Positions 26,201 to 35,340 of a stretch of 64,000 nt of DNA are shown one piece after another (within the stretch, counting starts at the first letter, position 1; each line of letters starts with the position of its first letter). Position numbers and translations under genes: made by a program. The DNA comes from Pseudomonas sp. CFBP13508 (GTDB lineage Bacteria; Pseudomonadota; Gammaproteobacteria; Pseudomonadales; Pseudomonadaceae): the NCBI RefSeq assembly GCF_005233515.1, contig NZ_QFZZ01000005.1, forward strand, positions 124,001 through 188,000. The letters run 5' to 3'. Below the pieces are notes generated by a model. That model did no database searches. It was not told the DNA's origin and worked only from the letters and a program-made list of their open reading frames with translations.

Positions 26201-28005
26201 GCACTTCGATCCTCGGACGGTTGCAGGCTGACTCCGGGCGCACCGGCGCGCAGGCGCAGGGTGATCAGGGCGCCGCCTTGCTTGTGGTTGGCGAACGACA
26301 GCTCGCCACCAAAGGCGCGCATCAGCGTTTCACAAATGGCCAGCCCCAGACCCAGACCCTGGGTGCGGGTCTTGGTGGTGTAAAAGGGCTCGCTGGCGCG
26401 GCCAAGGGCTTCCATGCAGAACCCGGGGCCGTTGTCGCGAATGTACAGATTGACGCCGTCGGCGGTGGCTTCGGCACTCAGCCACAATTTGCGCGGCGGG
26501 CCTTTTTCGGTCAGCGCATCGAGGGCGTTGGCCAGCAAATTGCCGAGCACCTGGCGTAATCGGGTTTCGCCGGCCTCGACCCACAGCGTCGCGGCGGGCA
26601 AGTCGCGAATCAGTTCGACCTCCATGCTGCGCCGACGTTTGGCCAGCAATGCCAGCGCATCGTCCAGCGCCGGTTGCAGGGCGACGCTTTCCGGTGCGTG
26701 ACGATCGCGGCGGGCGAAGGCGCGCAGGTGGGCGATAATCGAGGCCATGCGCCCGGTCAGTTCGCTGATCAGCTTGAGGTTGCCCCGGGCGTCCTCGGTG
26801 CGCTGATGATCGAGCAGCACTTCGGCGTTTTCCGCATAGCTGCGAATTGCCGCCAGCGGCTGATTGAGTTCGTGACTGATGCTTGCCGACATGGTCCCCA
26901 GCGCCGACAGTTTGCCGGCCTGGACCAGATCGTCCTGGGCGCGCACCAGCTCCTGCTGCGCGTGCTCGCGCTCAAGCACTTCCTGTTTCAAACGGCGGTT
27001 GAGGCCTTCCAGATCGCTGGTGCGCTCGGCAACCCGGCCTTCCAGTTCGCGGCGCGCCTTGGCCTCAAAGGCGATGCGCTCCAGATAGTGCCGGCGACGT
27101 TGCATCATCAAACCCACCAGCAGCATGACCACCAACAGCGTTGCGCCGCCGATCGCGACCACCGTGCGCACCGGACGATCGATCAGCGTGCGCGGGGCGA
27201 GGATGCTGACGCTCCAGCCGGTTTCGGCGATGTCGTGGGTCTGCGTCAGCCAGGCGTCCGGGCTTAGATTCAGCGGTCGGGGTTCGCGGGTCGGGTAGGG
27301 CTGGATCGCAGTGATCGCGGCGCGCTCGGTTTCGCTCAACTCGCGGGTGGAGCGGAAGCGCCATTCCGGGCGCGAGGTGAGAATGACCACGCCGTTGTGG
27401 TCGGTTACCAACAGTTGTTCCGGGGTTTTGCCCCACAGGCTTTCGGTATGGTCGAGGTCGACCTTGATCACCAGCACGCCGATGATTTTCTCGCCGTTGC
27501 GCACAGCAGCGGCGAAGAAGTAGCCGCGTTTGGCGGAAGTGGTGCCGAGGCCGAAGAAGCGTCCGAGGCGCCCGGCCATGGCTTCGCTGAAATATGGGCG
27601 GAACGCGAAGTTGCGGCCGACGAAGCTGTCGCGTTTGTCCCAGTTCGACGCCGCCAGCGTCTGGCCGGATGTGTCCATCAGGTACATGACTTCGGCGCCG
27701 GTCTGCGCGGCGATGTTTTTCAGCAGGCGATTGGCGTTGCCTTGGGTCACGCCGTCGTCCGGCGCACCAAGCACCGCGCGCAGGGCCGGCAGATCGCCGA
27801 GAATCTGCGGCAACACTTCGTAGCGATGCAGGGTGCCGAGCAGGTTGGCCACGTACAGATCGAGGGTCTGGCGGTTCTGCCCGGCGAGTTCGCTGCGGTA
27901 ATAGCGCTCGGCAAGATGTTCCAGCGGCCACAGTAGCGGCGCCAGGCACAGGGCCAACAGTGCGAGGCTGCGCCAGCGAGGTCTGCGGGGGAGCGGTGGT
28001 TTCAT
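26197..28005 (-). CDS. dctB: DctB-type sensor histidine kinase
   Basis: A 602-residue inner-membrane kinase. Membrane segments lie near residues 13-30 and 283-303 and enclose a periplasmic double-Cache-like sensor, as in DctB. A coiled-coil (about 310-370, RRELEGRVAERTSDLEGLNR) leads to the phosphoacceptor in SASISHELNQPLAAIRSYAEN. The ATPase domain has LGNLLANALDALTE, DNGPGF and GLGLGLAICETL. It pairs with the overlapping sigma-54 regulator. C4-dicarboxylate sensing is inferred from synteny and architecture. Confidence 0.88.
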   Translation of the reverse strand: MKPPLPRRPRWRSLALLALCLAPLLWPLEHLAERYYRSELAGQNRQTLDLYVANLLGTLHRYEVLPQILGDLPALRAVLGAPDDGVTQGNANRLLKNIAAQTGAEVMYLMDTSGQTLAASNWDKRDSFVGRNFAFRPYFSEAMAGRLGRFFGLGTTSAKRGYFFAAAVRNGEKIIGVLVIKVDLDHTESLWGKTPEQLLVTDHNGVVILTSRPEWRFRSTRELSETERAAITAIQPYPTREPRPLNLSPDAWLTQTHDIAETGWSVSILAPRTLIDRPVRTVVAIGGATLLVVMLLVGLMMQRRRHYLERIAFEAKARRELEGRVAERTSDLEGLNRRLKQEVLEREHAQQELVRAQDDLVQAGKLSALGTMSASISHELNQPLAAIRSYAENAEVLLDHQRTEDARGNLKLISELTGRMASIIAHLRAFARRDRHAPESVALQPALDDALALLAKRRRSMEVELIRDLPAATLWVEAGETRLRQVLGNLLANALDALTEKGPPRKLWLSAEATADGVNLYIRDNGPGFCMEALGRASEPFYTTKTRTQGLGLGLAICETLMRAFGGELSFANHKQGGALITLRLRAGAPGVSLQPSEDRSA

Positions 28006-28047
28006 GTGCCGGATACGCCTGTAGGGACAGGCGCATTATGCCCGGCC

Positions 28048-28593
28048 TCAGGCGAAGACGTCAGCGTCCTTGAGCAGCGCGGCCGCCTGGTCCTTGGCCG
28101 ACAGCTTCGGCGCTTCGTCCAGTTGCCAGTCGATGCCCAGCGCCGGGTCGTCCCAACGAATGCTGCGTTCGGAGGTCGGGTCGTAATAGTTGGTGGTCTT
28201 GTAGAGGAACTCGGCGAACTCGCTCAGCACCACGAAACCGTGAGCGAAACCTTCCGGTACCCACAGCTGGCGATGGTTTTCCGCCGACAGGCGCACCGCC
28301 ACCGATTTACCGAAATGCGGCGAGCTGCGACGGATGTCCACCGCCACATCGAGCACTTCACCCGCGGTCACGCGAACCAGTTTGCCCTGGGTGTTCTGCA
28401 ACTGGTAATGCAGGCCACGCAGCACGCCTTTTTGCGAGCGCGAATGGTTGTCCTGCACAAACTGCGTTTCCAGACCGGTAGCGTCCTGAAACGCCTTGGC
28501 ATTGAAACTCTCGTAGAAAAAACCGCGCTCGTCGCCGAACACCTTGGGTTCGATGATCAGAACACCGGGCAGATCGGTGGTGATGACATTCAT
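28048..28593 (-). CDS. rmlC: dTDP-4-dehydrorhamnose 3,5-epimerase
   Basis: A 181-residue cupin epimerase of dTDP-L-rhamnose synthesis. Family blocks are DERGFFYESFNAKAF, FVQDNHSRSQKGVLRGLHYQ, the catalytic HYQ histidine, DVAVDIRRSSPHFG and WVPEGFAHGF. The ATG at 28593 gives the usual length; the frame is open further upstream to 28638. rmlA, rmlB and rmlD are not beside it here. It is followed after 42 bases by dctB on the same strand. Confidence 0.94.
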   Translation of the reverse strand: MNVITTDLPGVLIIEPKVFGDERGFFYESFNAKAFQDATGLETQFVQDNHSRSQKGVLRGLHYQLQNTQGKLVRVTAGEVLDVAVDIRRSSPHFGKSVAVRLSAENHRQLWVPEGFAHGFVVLSEFAEFLYKTTNYYDPTSERSIRWDDPALGIDWQLDEAPKLSAKDQAAALLKDADVFA

Positions 28594-28675
28594 GAGGATT
28601 TCCATAGACAGGTGTGAATGGCCGACATTCTTGCGCAAAGCGCTGCGGGGCGCGAGTGCGGACTACGCCGGAGCG

Positions 28676-29200
28676 TCAATCGACCTCGCCAAAATACCAG
28701 CGTTCCTCTTCATAAGTCTGCCCATCCCAGCCTTCAACCTCGTAGCGCAAACCTCGTTCGCGCATGCCCTGTGGCAACACAAGACCCCATTCTTGAGCCA
28801 GGCTTTTGCCGGTTTCGACGTATTCGCTGTCGGATGCAGGGATATGACCGCGGTGGTATTCCAGATCCGTATAGATACAGATTTCGCTGGAAAACATGCC
28901 GGGAACACAAATGGCTGCGACCACCCTGCAGTCAAGCGCATGCTCCGGGCGAGCCAGGCGTAGATGCTGAGCCGCGTCGATCAAGTGCTGGGCACATTGT
29001 CTTTTCAGATCGGTCGTTGCCTGTTTTCCTTCGACCATCGCCATGTGAATCGGAATTTTCCAGTTCCAGTATTTATCCTCGAGAGTCAGGTTGGCTGGAA
29101 AGTAACCTTCGAAATCAGCGGCCCAAGCGGCCAAAGCACGTAAGCGGCGAGGGATGTTGCGAACCTTTTTGTCGGTAAGGGCGAGGCGACGATGGGACAT
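28676..29200 (-). CDS. DUF3916-family protein
   Basis: A protein of about 174 residues from MSHRRLALTDKKVRN (ATG 29200). It contains LRALAAWAADFEGYFPANLTLEDKYWNWKIPIH and ends AEGWDGQ-like through EEERWYFGEVD, which I recognise as the DUF3916 pattern. No catalytic motif or signal peptide is evident. The frame is open up to 29437, and an ATG at 29215 is also possible; no strong ribosome binding site settles the start. Function unknown. Confidence 0.7.
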   Translation of the reverse strand: MSHRRLALTDKKVRNIPRRLRALAAWAADFEGYFPANLTLEDKYWNWKIPIHMAMVEGKQATTDLKRQCAQHLIDAAQHLRLARPEHALDCRVVAAICVPGMFSSEICIYTDLEYHRGHIPASDSEYVETGKSLAQEWGLVLPQGMRERGLRYEVEGWDGQTYEEERWYFGEVD

Positions 29201-29413
29201 GACTTGGGCTTGCATCCGTGCTGTGAATTCGGGGCGCAGATTGCACAGAGCTGCGCTGAAACACAATCTGAATGTCTTGTAGGAAAGTTTGCCTGGACGG
29301 CTTTCGGCGACGGCATTGCCCTTTTCCGTTCGACCGGCCAACGTCTTGAGGGGTTGCGTAACCGCCAATGCAATGGCGATATAAGCGCCTAATAAAATTT
29401 CAGGGGTCGTTTC

Positions 29414-32326
29414 ATGCCGCTCGCCACGTTGATTCATCGCGCCAGTTTGCCCGGTCCGCAGGTTTCAGAGGCGCAGGCGCTGCAATGGCTGGCCGAATAT
29501 TACGGGTTCAGCGGCACGTTGCAGGCGCTGGGCAGCCAGCAGGATCTGAATTATCGCGTCGACAGTGCGCGCGGGCGCTTCGTCTTGAAAGTCTGCCGTG
29601 GCGACTACGCCCTTGTGGAGCTGCAAGCCCAGCACGCCGGGCTCAAATACTTGGCCGAGCATTCGGCGATCAAGGTGCCGCGCGTCATCGCAGCCAATAA
29701 CGGTGCCGATCTGTTGTCGTTGCAAGCCAATGGCGAAACGGTGCATGTGCGCTTGCTGGAGTACATCGACGGCCAGCCGTTGACCGATTTCGATCATCTT
29801 GGCCAGGACGTGGTCGCCGGGTTTGGCCGACTCTGTGGCGAGATGGATCTGGCCCTGGCAGGCTTCGATCACCCGGGCCTTGAACGCACCTTGCAGTGGG
29901 ACGCGCGTCACGCCAGCGCGTTGATCAATCATCTGTTGCCGGTGATCACCGACGCGCAGCAGGGTGCGGCGATCAGCGCTGCCGCCGAGCAGGCCGAGCG
30001 CCGTTTGCAGCCGTTGCTGGACAAACTGCCGGTGCAGGCGATTCACATGGACATCACCGATGACAACGCCGTATGGGCGCGCGATGCACAGCGGCATTGG
30101 CAGTTGCAGGGCGTGATCGATTTCGGTGATCTGGTGCGCACCTGGCGCATCACCGATCTGTCGGTGACCTGTGCGGCTTTGCTGCATCACGCCGATGGCG
30201 ATCCGTTTGTCATCCTGCCGGCGGTCAAGGCTTATCACGCGGTCAATCCGTTGCAGTACGCTGAGCTGCAAGCGCTGTGGCCATTGATCGTGGCGCGGGC
30301 GGCGGTGCTGGTGCTCAGTGGCGAGCAACAGGTGAGCATCGACCCCACCAATACGTATAGCCGCGACAATCTCAGTCACGAGTGGGAAATCTTTCGCGTC
30401 GCGACCTCGGTGCCACTGGCGCTGATGGAAGCGGCGATTCTCACAGCCGTGGGACAGACCGTGCCAGAGGCCGAAAACACAGAATTTGCACCATTGTTGC
30501 CAGGGCTGGTCGGGCGCGAATTCGCACTGATCGATCTGGGCGTGTTGAGCCCGCACTTCGAGGCGGGCAACTGGGAGCAGCAGGGCATCGATCAGCGCTT
30601 GCTGACAGAGGCCGCAGCGGTGCACGGGCTGGCGGCGACGCGTTATGGCCAGTATCGCTTGTCACGTACTCGGCCAGACAGCGCGACTGAGCCGGACACG
30701 TTCCCGTTGCATGTCGAATTGCGTGTGCCGGCTGGAGCCGAAGTGCAAGCACCGTTCGCCGGCGTTCTGAAGCAAGCGGCAAACGGTGCGCTGCAACTCG
30801 ATGGCCCGCAGTTCAGTGTTCGCCTGTGGGGCGTGACGCCTGTTCTTGAACATGGGGTGGCAGTGGATAGAGGCCAGAAGCTCGGTGCGGTCACGGGGCC
30901 GCTGCTAGTGCAGATGTGCCGGGGAGCAGAGCTCGACGCGCCGCTGTTCTGCACGCCGTCCCGTGCATCGGCGTGGCAAGCGTTGTGCCCGTCGCCGGCG
31001 ACTCTGCTAGGGCTGGCCTGCGACGCCGAGCCTGAGCTGGACGCGAAAACCCTGCTCGAACGCCGCGATGCCAGTTTTGCCCGCACGCAAAAACACTATT
31101 ACGTTGACCCGCCGCGCATTGAACGCGGCTGGCGCAATCACCTGATTGATATGCACGGCCGATCCTATCTGGACATGCTCAACAACGTCGCCGTGCTCGG
31201 CCACGGTCACCCTCGGATGGCGGCGGTCGCGGCGCGGCAGTGGTCGTTGCTCAATACCAATTCGCGCTTCAACTACGCGGCGGTCGCCGAGTTTTCCGAG
31301 CGCCTGCTGAAGCTTGCACCGCAGGGCATGGATCGCGTGTTCCTGGTCAACAGCGGCAGCGAGGCCAATGACCTGGCGATTCGTCTGGCCTGGGCCTACA
31401 GCGGCGGGCGCGAAATGATCAGCGTGCTTGAGGCGTATCACGGCTGGACGATCGGTGCCGATGCGGTATCGACGTCGATTGCCGACAACCCGAAGGCCCT
31501 GGAAAGTCGCCCGGACTGGGTGCACCCAGTGCCGGCGCCGAACACTTATCGCGGCGAATTCCGTGGCGCCGATTCGGCGCCGGATTACGTGCGCAGCGTC
31601 GAGCATCATCTGCAAAAACTGGCCGAGCAGAAGCGGCAACTGGCCGGTTTCATCTGCGAGCCGGTCTACGGCAATGCCGGGGGTATTTCTTTACCGCCGG
31701 GCTATTTGCCGCAGGTGTATGAAAAGGTCCGCGCGCAGGGCGGGGTGTGCATCGCTGACGAAGTGCAGGTCGGTTACGGGCGCATGGGCCATTTTTTCTG
31801 GGGCTTCGAACAGCAGGGCGTGGTGCCGGACATCATCACCATGGCCAAAGGCATGGGTAACGGTCAGCCACTTGGCGCGGTGATCACTCGCCGGGAAATC
31901 GCCGAGGCGCTGGAGGCTGAGGGCTATTTCTTCTCGTCGGCAGGCGGCAGTCCGGTCAGTTGCCAGATCGGCATGGCGGTGCTCGATGTGATGGAAGAGG
32001 AAAAGCTCTGGGAGAACGCCCAGGTCGTCGGCGGCCACTTCAAGGCGCGCCTGGAAGCGTTGATCGATAAACATCCGTTGGTCGGCGCGGTGCACGGCTC
32101 CGGGTTTTATCTCGGGCTGGAACTGATCCGCAATCGCCAGACGCTAGAACCGGCAACTGCCGAGACTGCATTGCTGTGTGATCGCCTGCGCGAGTTGGGG
32201 ATTTTCATGCAGCCGACGGGCGATGACTTGAACATCCTCAAAATCAAGCCACCGATGGTGACGTCGCGCCAGAGCGTGGATTTCTTTGTCGAAATGCTGG
32301 AACGGGTGTTGAGCGAAGGCCTGTAA
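29414..32326 (+). CDS. Kinase-like / class III aminotransferase fusion protein
   Basis: A 970-residue multidomain enzyme. Residues about 15-340 are an aminoglycoside/choline-kinase-like domain (LKVCRGDYALVELQAQHAGL, the catalytic HMDITDDNAVW and metal site GVIDFGDLVRTW). Residues about 425-520 look like a compact M23/biotinyl-like beta domain (PLHVELRVPAGAEVQAPFAG). From about 550 it is a class III PLP aminotransferase: LDMLNNVAVLGHGHPRM, VNSGSEANDLAIRLA, VLEAYHGWT, CIADEVQVGYGRMG and the PLP lysine in ITMAKGMGNGQPLGAV. This kinase plus ammonia-lyase/transaminase layout resembles hydroxylysine or ethanolamine phosphate breakdown. It lies upstream of aguBA, which suggests amine catabolism; substrate unknown. 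Confidence 0.85.
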   Translation: MPLATLIHRASLPGPQVSEAQALQWLAEYYGFSGTLQALGSQQDLNYRVDSARGRFVLKVCRGDYALVELQAQHAGLKYLAEHSAIKVPRVIAANNGADLLSLQANGETVHVRLLEYIDGQPLTDFDHLGQDVVAGFGRLCGEMDLALAGFDHPGLERTLQWDARHASALINHLLPVITDAQQGAAISAAAEQAERRLQPLLDKLPVQAIHMDITDDNAVWARDAQRHWQLQGVIDFGDLVRTWRITDLSVTCAALLHHADGDPFVILPAVKAYHAVNPLQYAELQALWPLIVARAAVLVLSGEQQVSIDPTNTYSRDNLSHEWEIFRVATSVPLALMEAAILTAVGQTVPEAENTEFAPLLPGLVGREFALIDLGVLSPHFEAGNWEQQGIDQRLLTEAAAVHGLAATRYGQYRLSRTRPDSATEPDTFPLHVELRVPAGAEVQAPFAGVLKQAANGALQLDGPQFSVRLWGVTPVLEHGVAVDRGQKLGAVTGPLLVQMCRGAELDAPLFCTPSRASAWQALCPSPATLLGLACDAEPELDAKTLLERRDASFARTQKHYYVDPPRIERGWRNHLIDMHGRSYLDMLNNVAVLGHGHPRMAAVAARQWSLLNTNSRFNYAAVAEFSERLLKLAPQGMDRVFLVNSGSEANDLAIRLAWAYSGGREMISVLEAYHGWTIGADAVSTSIADNPKALESRPDWVHPVPAPNTYRGEFRGADSAPDYVRSVEHHLQKLAEQKRQLAGFICEPVYGNAGGISLPPGYLPQVYEKVRAQGGVCIADEVQVGYGRMGHFFWGFEQQGVVPDIITMAKGMGNGQPLGAVITRREIAEALEAEGYFFSSAGGSPVSCQIGMAVLDVMEEEKLWENAQVVGGHFKARLEALIDKHPLVGAVHGSGFYLGLELIRNRQTLEPATAETALLCDRLRELGIFMQPTGDDLNILKIKPPMVTSRQSVDFFVEMLERVLSEGL

Positions 32327-32342
32327 GCAAGGCACATCCCCT

Positions 32343-32430
32343 GTGGGAGCGAGCCTGCTCGCGAAAGCTGTGTATCAGTCGCCACATGCGGTGACTGACA
32401 CAGCGCATTCGCGAGCAGGCTCGCTCCCAC
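32343..32430. repeat. REP doublet (GCGAGCAGGCTCGC type)
   Basis: GTGGGAGCGAGCCTGC with TCGCGAAAG faces CATTCGCGAGCAGGC with TCGCTCCCAC. The spacer itself is an imperfect palindrome (CAGTCGCCAC and GTGACTG). Confidence 0.92.
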
Positions 32431-32510
32431 ATTTGTTTTTGGTCTTAAGTTCGATTTGTATCGAGTTAATTGGCGTTAAGACAGAGAGATTCTTTATTTA
32501 CAGCTTCTAA

Positions 32511-32605
32511 AACCGATATTTATCGGTTATAAAGTTGCCATTGCTCCGGCATGGCGATCTCTTGTCCGGTGCGCGCGTTTTCTTTTCGGTCGAATTTTTC
32601 GACCG
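32511..32605. promoter_or_regulatory. Two perfect dyads upstream of aguB
   Basis: AACCGATATTTATCGGTT (32511-32528) is a perfect 8-bp-arm dyad. CGGTCGAA-TTT-TTCGACCG (32587-32605) is a second, 27-45 bases before the aguB start. The first is a good operator candidate; the second could be an operator or a leader hairpin. Confidence 0.5.
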
Positions 32606-32631
32606 TCAAAGCACTAGCCCGGAGATGATTC

Positions 32632-33510
32632 ATGAGCCGTATCGTTACCGTCGCCGCCACGCAGATGGCCTGTTCGTGGGACCTGGAAGCCAACCTCGAA
32701 ACCGCTGAAAGACTGGTCCGAGAAGCCGCCGGCAAAGGCGCGCAGATCATCCTCATCCAGGAACTGTTCGAGGCGCCGTATTTCTGCCAGAAGCCGAATC
32801 CGGATTACCTGCAACTGGCAACGACGGTTGAAGAAAACGTCGCCATCAAGCATTTCCGGAAAATCGCCAAAGAGCTGCAAGTGGTGCTGCCGATCAGCTT
32901 CTACGAACTGGCCGGGCGTGCACGCTTCAACAGCATCGCGATCATCGACGCCGACGGCAGCAACCTCGGGATTTATCGCAAGAGCCACATCCCCGACGGC
33001 CCGGGCTATCACGAAAAGTATTACTTCAACCCGGGCGACACCGGCTTCAAGGTATGGAACACCCGTTACGCGAAAATCGGCGTCGGCATCTGCTGGGACC
33101 AGTGGTTCCCGGAAGCGGCGCGCAGCATGGCCTTGCAAGGCGCGGAAATTCTCTTTTATCCGACCGCGATCGGCAGCGAGCCGCACGACAAGACCATTTC
33201 TTCACGCGATCACTGGCAGCGGGTGCAGCAGGGCCATGCCGGCGCCAACCTGATGCCGCTGATTGCCAGTAACCGGATTGGCAATGAAGAGCAGGACGGC
33301 TACGACATCACCTTCTACGGCTCTTCTTTCATCGCCAACCAATTCGGCGAAAAAGTGCAGGAGCTGAATAAAACCGAAGAAGGTATTCTTGTGCACACGT
33401 TCAACCTCGACGAGCTGGAACACATTCGCAGCGCGTGGGGTTCATTCCGCGACCGCCGGCCGAATCTGTACGGCGCGTTGAAAACCCTCGACGGTTCCCT
33501 GGAGTCCTGA
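32632..33510 (+). CDS. aguB: N-carbamoylputrescine amidase
   Basis: A 292-residue nitrilase-superfamily enzyme hydrolysing N-carbamoylputrescine to putrescine, CO2 and ammonia. The Glu-Lys-Cys triad is seen as ILIQELFEAPYF, YRKSHIPDGPGYHEKYYF and GVGICWDQWFPEAAR. Its TGA overlaps the ATG of aguA by one base. This completes the agmatine route to putrescine together with AguA. Confidence 0.96.
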   Translation: MSRIVTVAATQMACSWDLEANLETAERLVREAAGKGAQIILIQELFEAPYFCQKPNPDYLQLATTVEENVAIKHFRKIAKELQVVLPISFYELAGRARFNSIAIIDADGSNLGIYRKSHIPDGPGYHEKYYFNPGDTGFKVWNTRYAKIGVGICWDQWFPEAARSMALQGAEILFYPTAIGSEPHDKTISSRDHWQRVQQGHAGANLMPLIASNRIGNEEQDGYDITFYGSSFIANQFGEKVQELNKTEEGILVHTFNLDELEHIRSAWGSFRDRRPNLYGALKTLDGSLES

Positions 33511-34616
33511 TGACCACATTGAAAAGTACCCCACACGCCGATGGCTTCTACATGCCGGCCGAGTGGGCGCCGCAAACCCAGACCTGGATGATCTGGCCGG
33601 AGCGCCCGGACAACTGGCGTCTGGGCGGCAAACCGGCGCAGGCTGCGCACGCCGCGGTGGCCAAGGCCATCGCCCGTTTCGAACCGGTGACCGTTGCGGT
33701 CTCCGCCGGCCAATACGAAAACGCCCGCGCGCGCCTCGATGTGCCGAATATCCGCGTGGTGGAAATGTCCAGTGACGACGCCTGGGTTCGCGACAGCGGC
33801 CCGACCTTCGTCATCAACAACCGTGGCGAAGTGCGCGGCGTGAACTGGGATTTCAACGCTTGGGGCGGTTTCGATGGCGGTCTGTATGCGCCGTGGAACC
33901 GTGATTCGCAGGTCGGCGGCAAGATCCTCGAGATCGAACGCAGCCCGCGCTACCGCACCGAAGGTTTCGTGCTCGAAGGCGGTTCGATTCATGTCGATGG
34001 CGAAGGCACGCTGATCACCACCGAAGAATGCCTGCTCAACCGCAATCGCAACCCGCACCTGAGCCGCGAAGAAATCGAGACGGTACTGCGTGACAACCTG
34101 TCCGTGAACAAGATCATCTGGCTGCCGGATGGCTTGTTCAACGATGAAACCGACGGCCATGTGGATAACTTCTGCTGCTACGTGCGCCCGGGCGAAGTGC
34201 TGCTGGCATGGACCGACGATCCGCAGGATCCGAACTACCCACGCTGTCAGGCCGCGATGCAAGTGCTGCAAAGCAGCACCGATGCCAAGGGCCGCCCGTT
34301 CACGGTGCATAAAATGCCGATTCCGGGGCCGCTGTACGCGACCGAAGAAGAGTGTGCCGGCGTCGATGCGGTGGACGGTTCGCAAGAGCGCAATCCGTCC
34401 GTGCGCCTGGCCGGTTCCTACGTGAACTTCCTGATCGTCAATGGCGGCATCATCGCGCCGAGCTTCGACGACCCGATGGATGCCCCGGCCAGGGAAATCC
34501 TGCAGAAGTTGTTTCCGCATCATGAAGTAGTGATGGTGCCGGGCCGCGAACTGTTACTGGGTGGCGGCAATATTCACTGCCTTACCCAACAGCAGCCAGC
34601 GCCGCACAAAGAGTGA
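33510..34616 (+). CDS. aguA: Agmatine deiminase
   Basis: A 368-residue enzyme converting agmatine to N-carbamoylputrescine. Family motifs are PAEWAPQTQTWMIWPERPDNWR at the start, DDAWVRDSGPTFV, FVLEGGSIHVDGEGT, NDETDGHVDNFC and the catalytic cysteine in LGGGNIHCLTQQQP near residue 357. The start codon overlaps the aguB stop (TGATG). A terminator follows about 70 bases downstream. Confidence 0.97.
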   Translation: MTTLKSTPHADGFYMPAEWAPQTQTWMIWPERPDNWRLGGKPAQAAHAAVAKAIARFEPVTVAVSAGQYENARARLDVPNIRVVEMSSDDAWVRDSGPTFVINNRGEVRGVNWDFNAWGGFDGGLYAPWNRDSQVGGKILEIERSPRYRTEGFVLEGGSIHVDGEGTLITTEECLLNRNRNPHLSREEIETVLRDNLSVNKIIWLPDGLFNDETDGHVDNFCCYVRPGEVLLAWTDDPQDPNYPRCQAAMQVLQSSTDAKGRPFTVHKMPIPGPLYATEEECAGVDAVDGSQERNPSVRLAGSYVNFLIVNGGIIAPSFDDPMDAPAREILQKLFPHHEVVMVPGRELLLGGGNIHCLTQQQPAPHKE

Positions 34617-34686
34617 GTTGAGTCGTAACAGCTTGAGTTGTTTAGCAAAACAGCGAGGCAATGATTAGCTCGCTACGCATGAAAGC

Positions 34687-34720
34687 AAGCCCGCGGCCCG
34701 TCAGGATCGCGGGCTTGTTT
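34687..34720 (+). terminator. Rho-independent terminator after aguBA
   Basis: AAGCCCGCG, loop of 12 bases, CGCGGGCTTGTTTG. Confidence 0.85.
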
Positions 34721-34861
34721 GTATCCGCCGGTCGACATTCGAGTCGCCTTGGCATAGCTCTTGTATTGCTCCTTATGCACTAGGGAGGGCGGGGAACTTC
34801 AACAGTTCTGTCACAAACCTTGGATAACGTAGCCGCTCACGAACGGGGAGAGAGCGCTGAA

Positions 34862-35074
34862 ATGAACGCCGAAGTGAACGTAATCAGCGAGCGGACTGTG
34901 CATCCCATGGCCGTCAACGGCGAATCGCTCCAGCTTGTCGCGCACTGGTTGAAGTCCAATGGAACGCGTCAGATCAGACAACCTGATCCGCGCCGGATGA
35001 TGATCGAGCGTTACCCCGCTGGCCTGTTCAGCGAGGCCGAGCTGGAAGCCTTGTGGGATGTGATGGAAGGATAA
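34862..35074 (+). CDS. Small conserved-looking protein, unknown function
   Basis: A 70-residue protein, MNAEVNVISERTVHPMAVNG at the start and FSEAELEALWDVMEG at the end. GGGGAGAGAG lies about 10 bases before the ATG at 34862. The middle is basic (RQPDPRRMMIER). Base composition and third-position bias match core genes, so it looks real. No signal peptide, membrane segment or known motif is seen. It stands alone between aguA and the porin. Confidence 0.6.
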   Translation: MNAEVNVISERTVHPMAVNGESLQLVAHWLKSNGTRQIRQPDPRRMMIERYPAGLFSEAELEALWDVMEG

Positions 35075-35152
35075 GAACAATAGGGATTGGTAAAAGCGCT
35101 GCCGGGATGGTGGCGCTTGTTTTGCCTGATTTTTATCCACAGGTATACAAAG

Positions 35153-35240
35153 GTGGGAGCGAGCCTGCTCGCGAAGACGTCAGCCCTGCCAATGACTTCA
35201 TCGAATGATCCACCGATTTCGCGAGCAGGCTCGCTCCTAC
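35153..35240. repeat. REP doublet (GCGAGCAGGCTCGC type)
   Basis: GTGGGAGCGAGCCTGC with TCGCGAAG faces TTCGCGAGCAGGC with TCGCTCCTAC across about 45 bases. Confidence 0.92.
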
Positions 35241-35340
35241 AATTCAGAACTCCCTGCTTAACCTCATTTTTCTGCAATAGCCCAGCAAGAAAATTACGTT
35301 TCTTAGACGTTTTTCGCCTATTTAAAGACGATTCTTGAAA

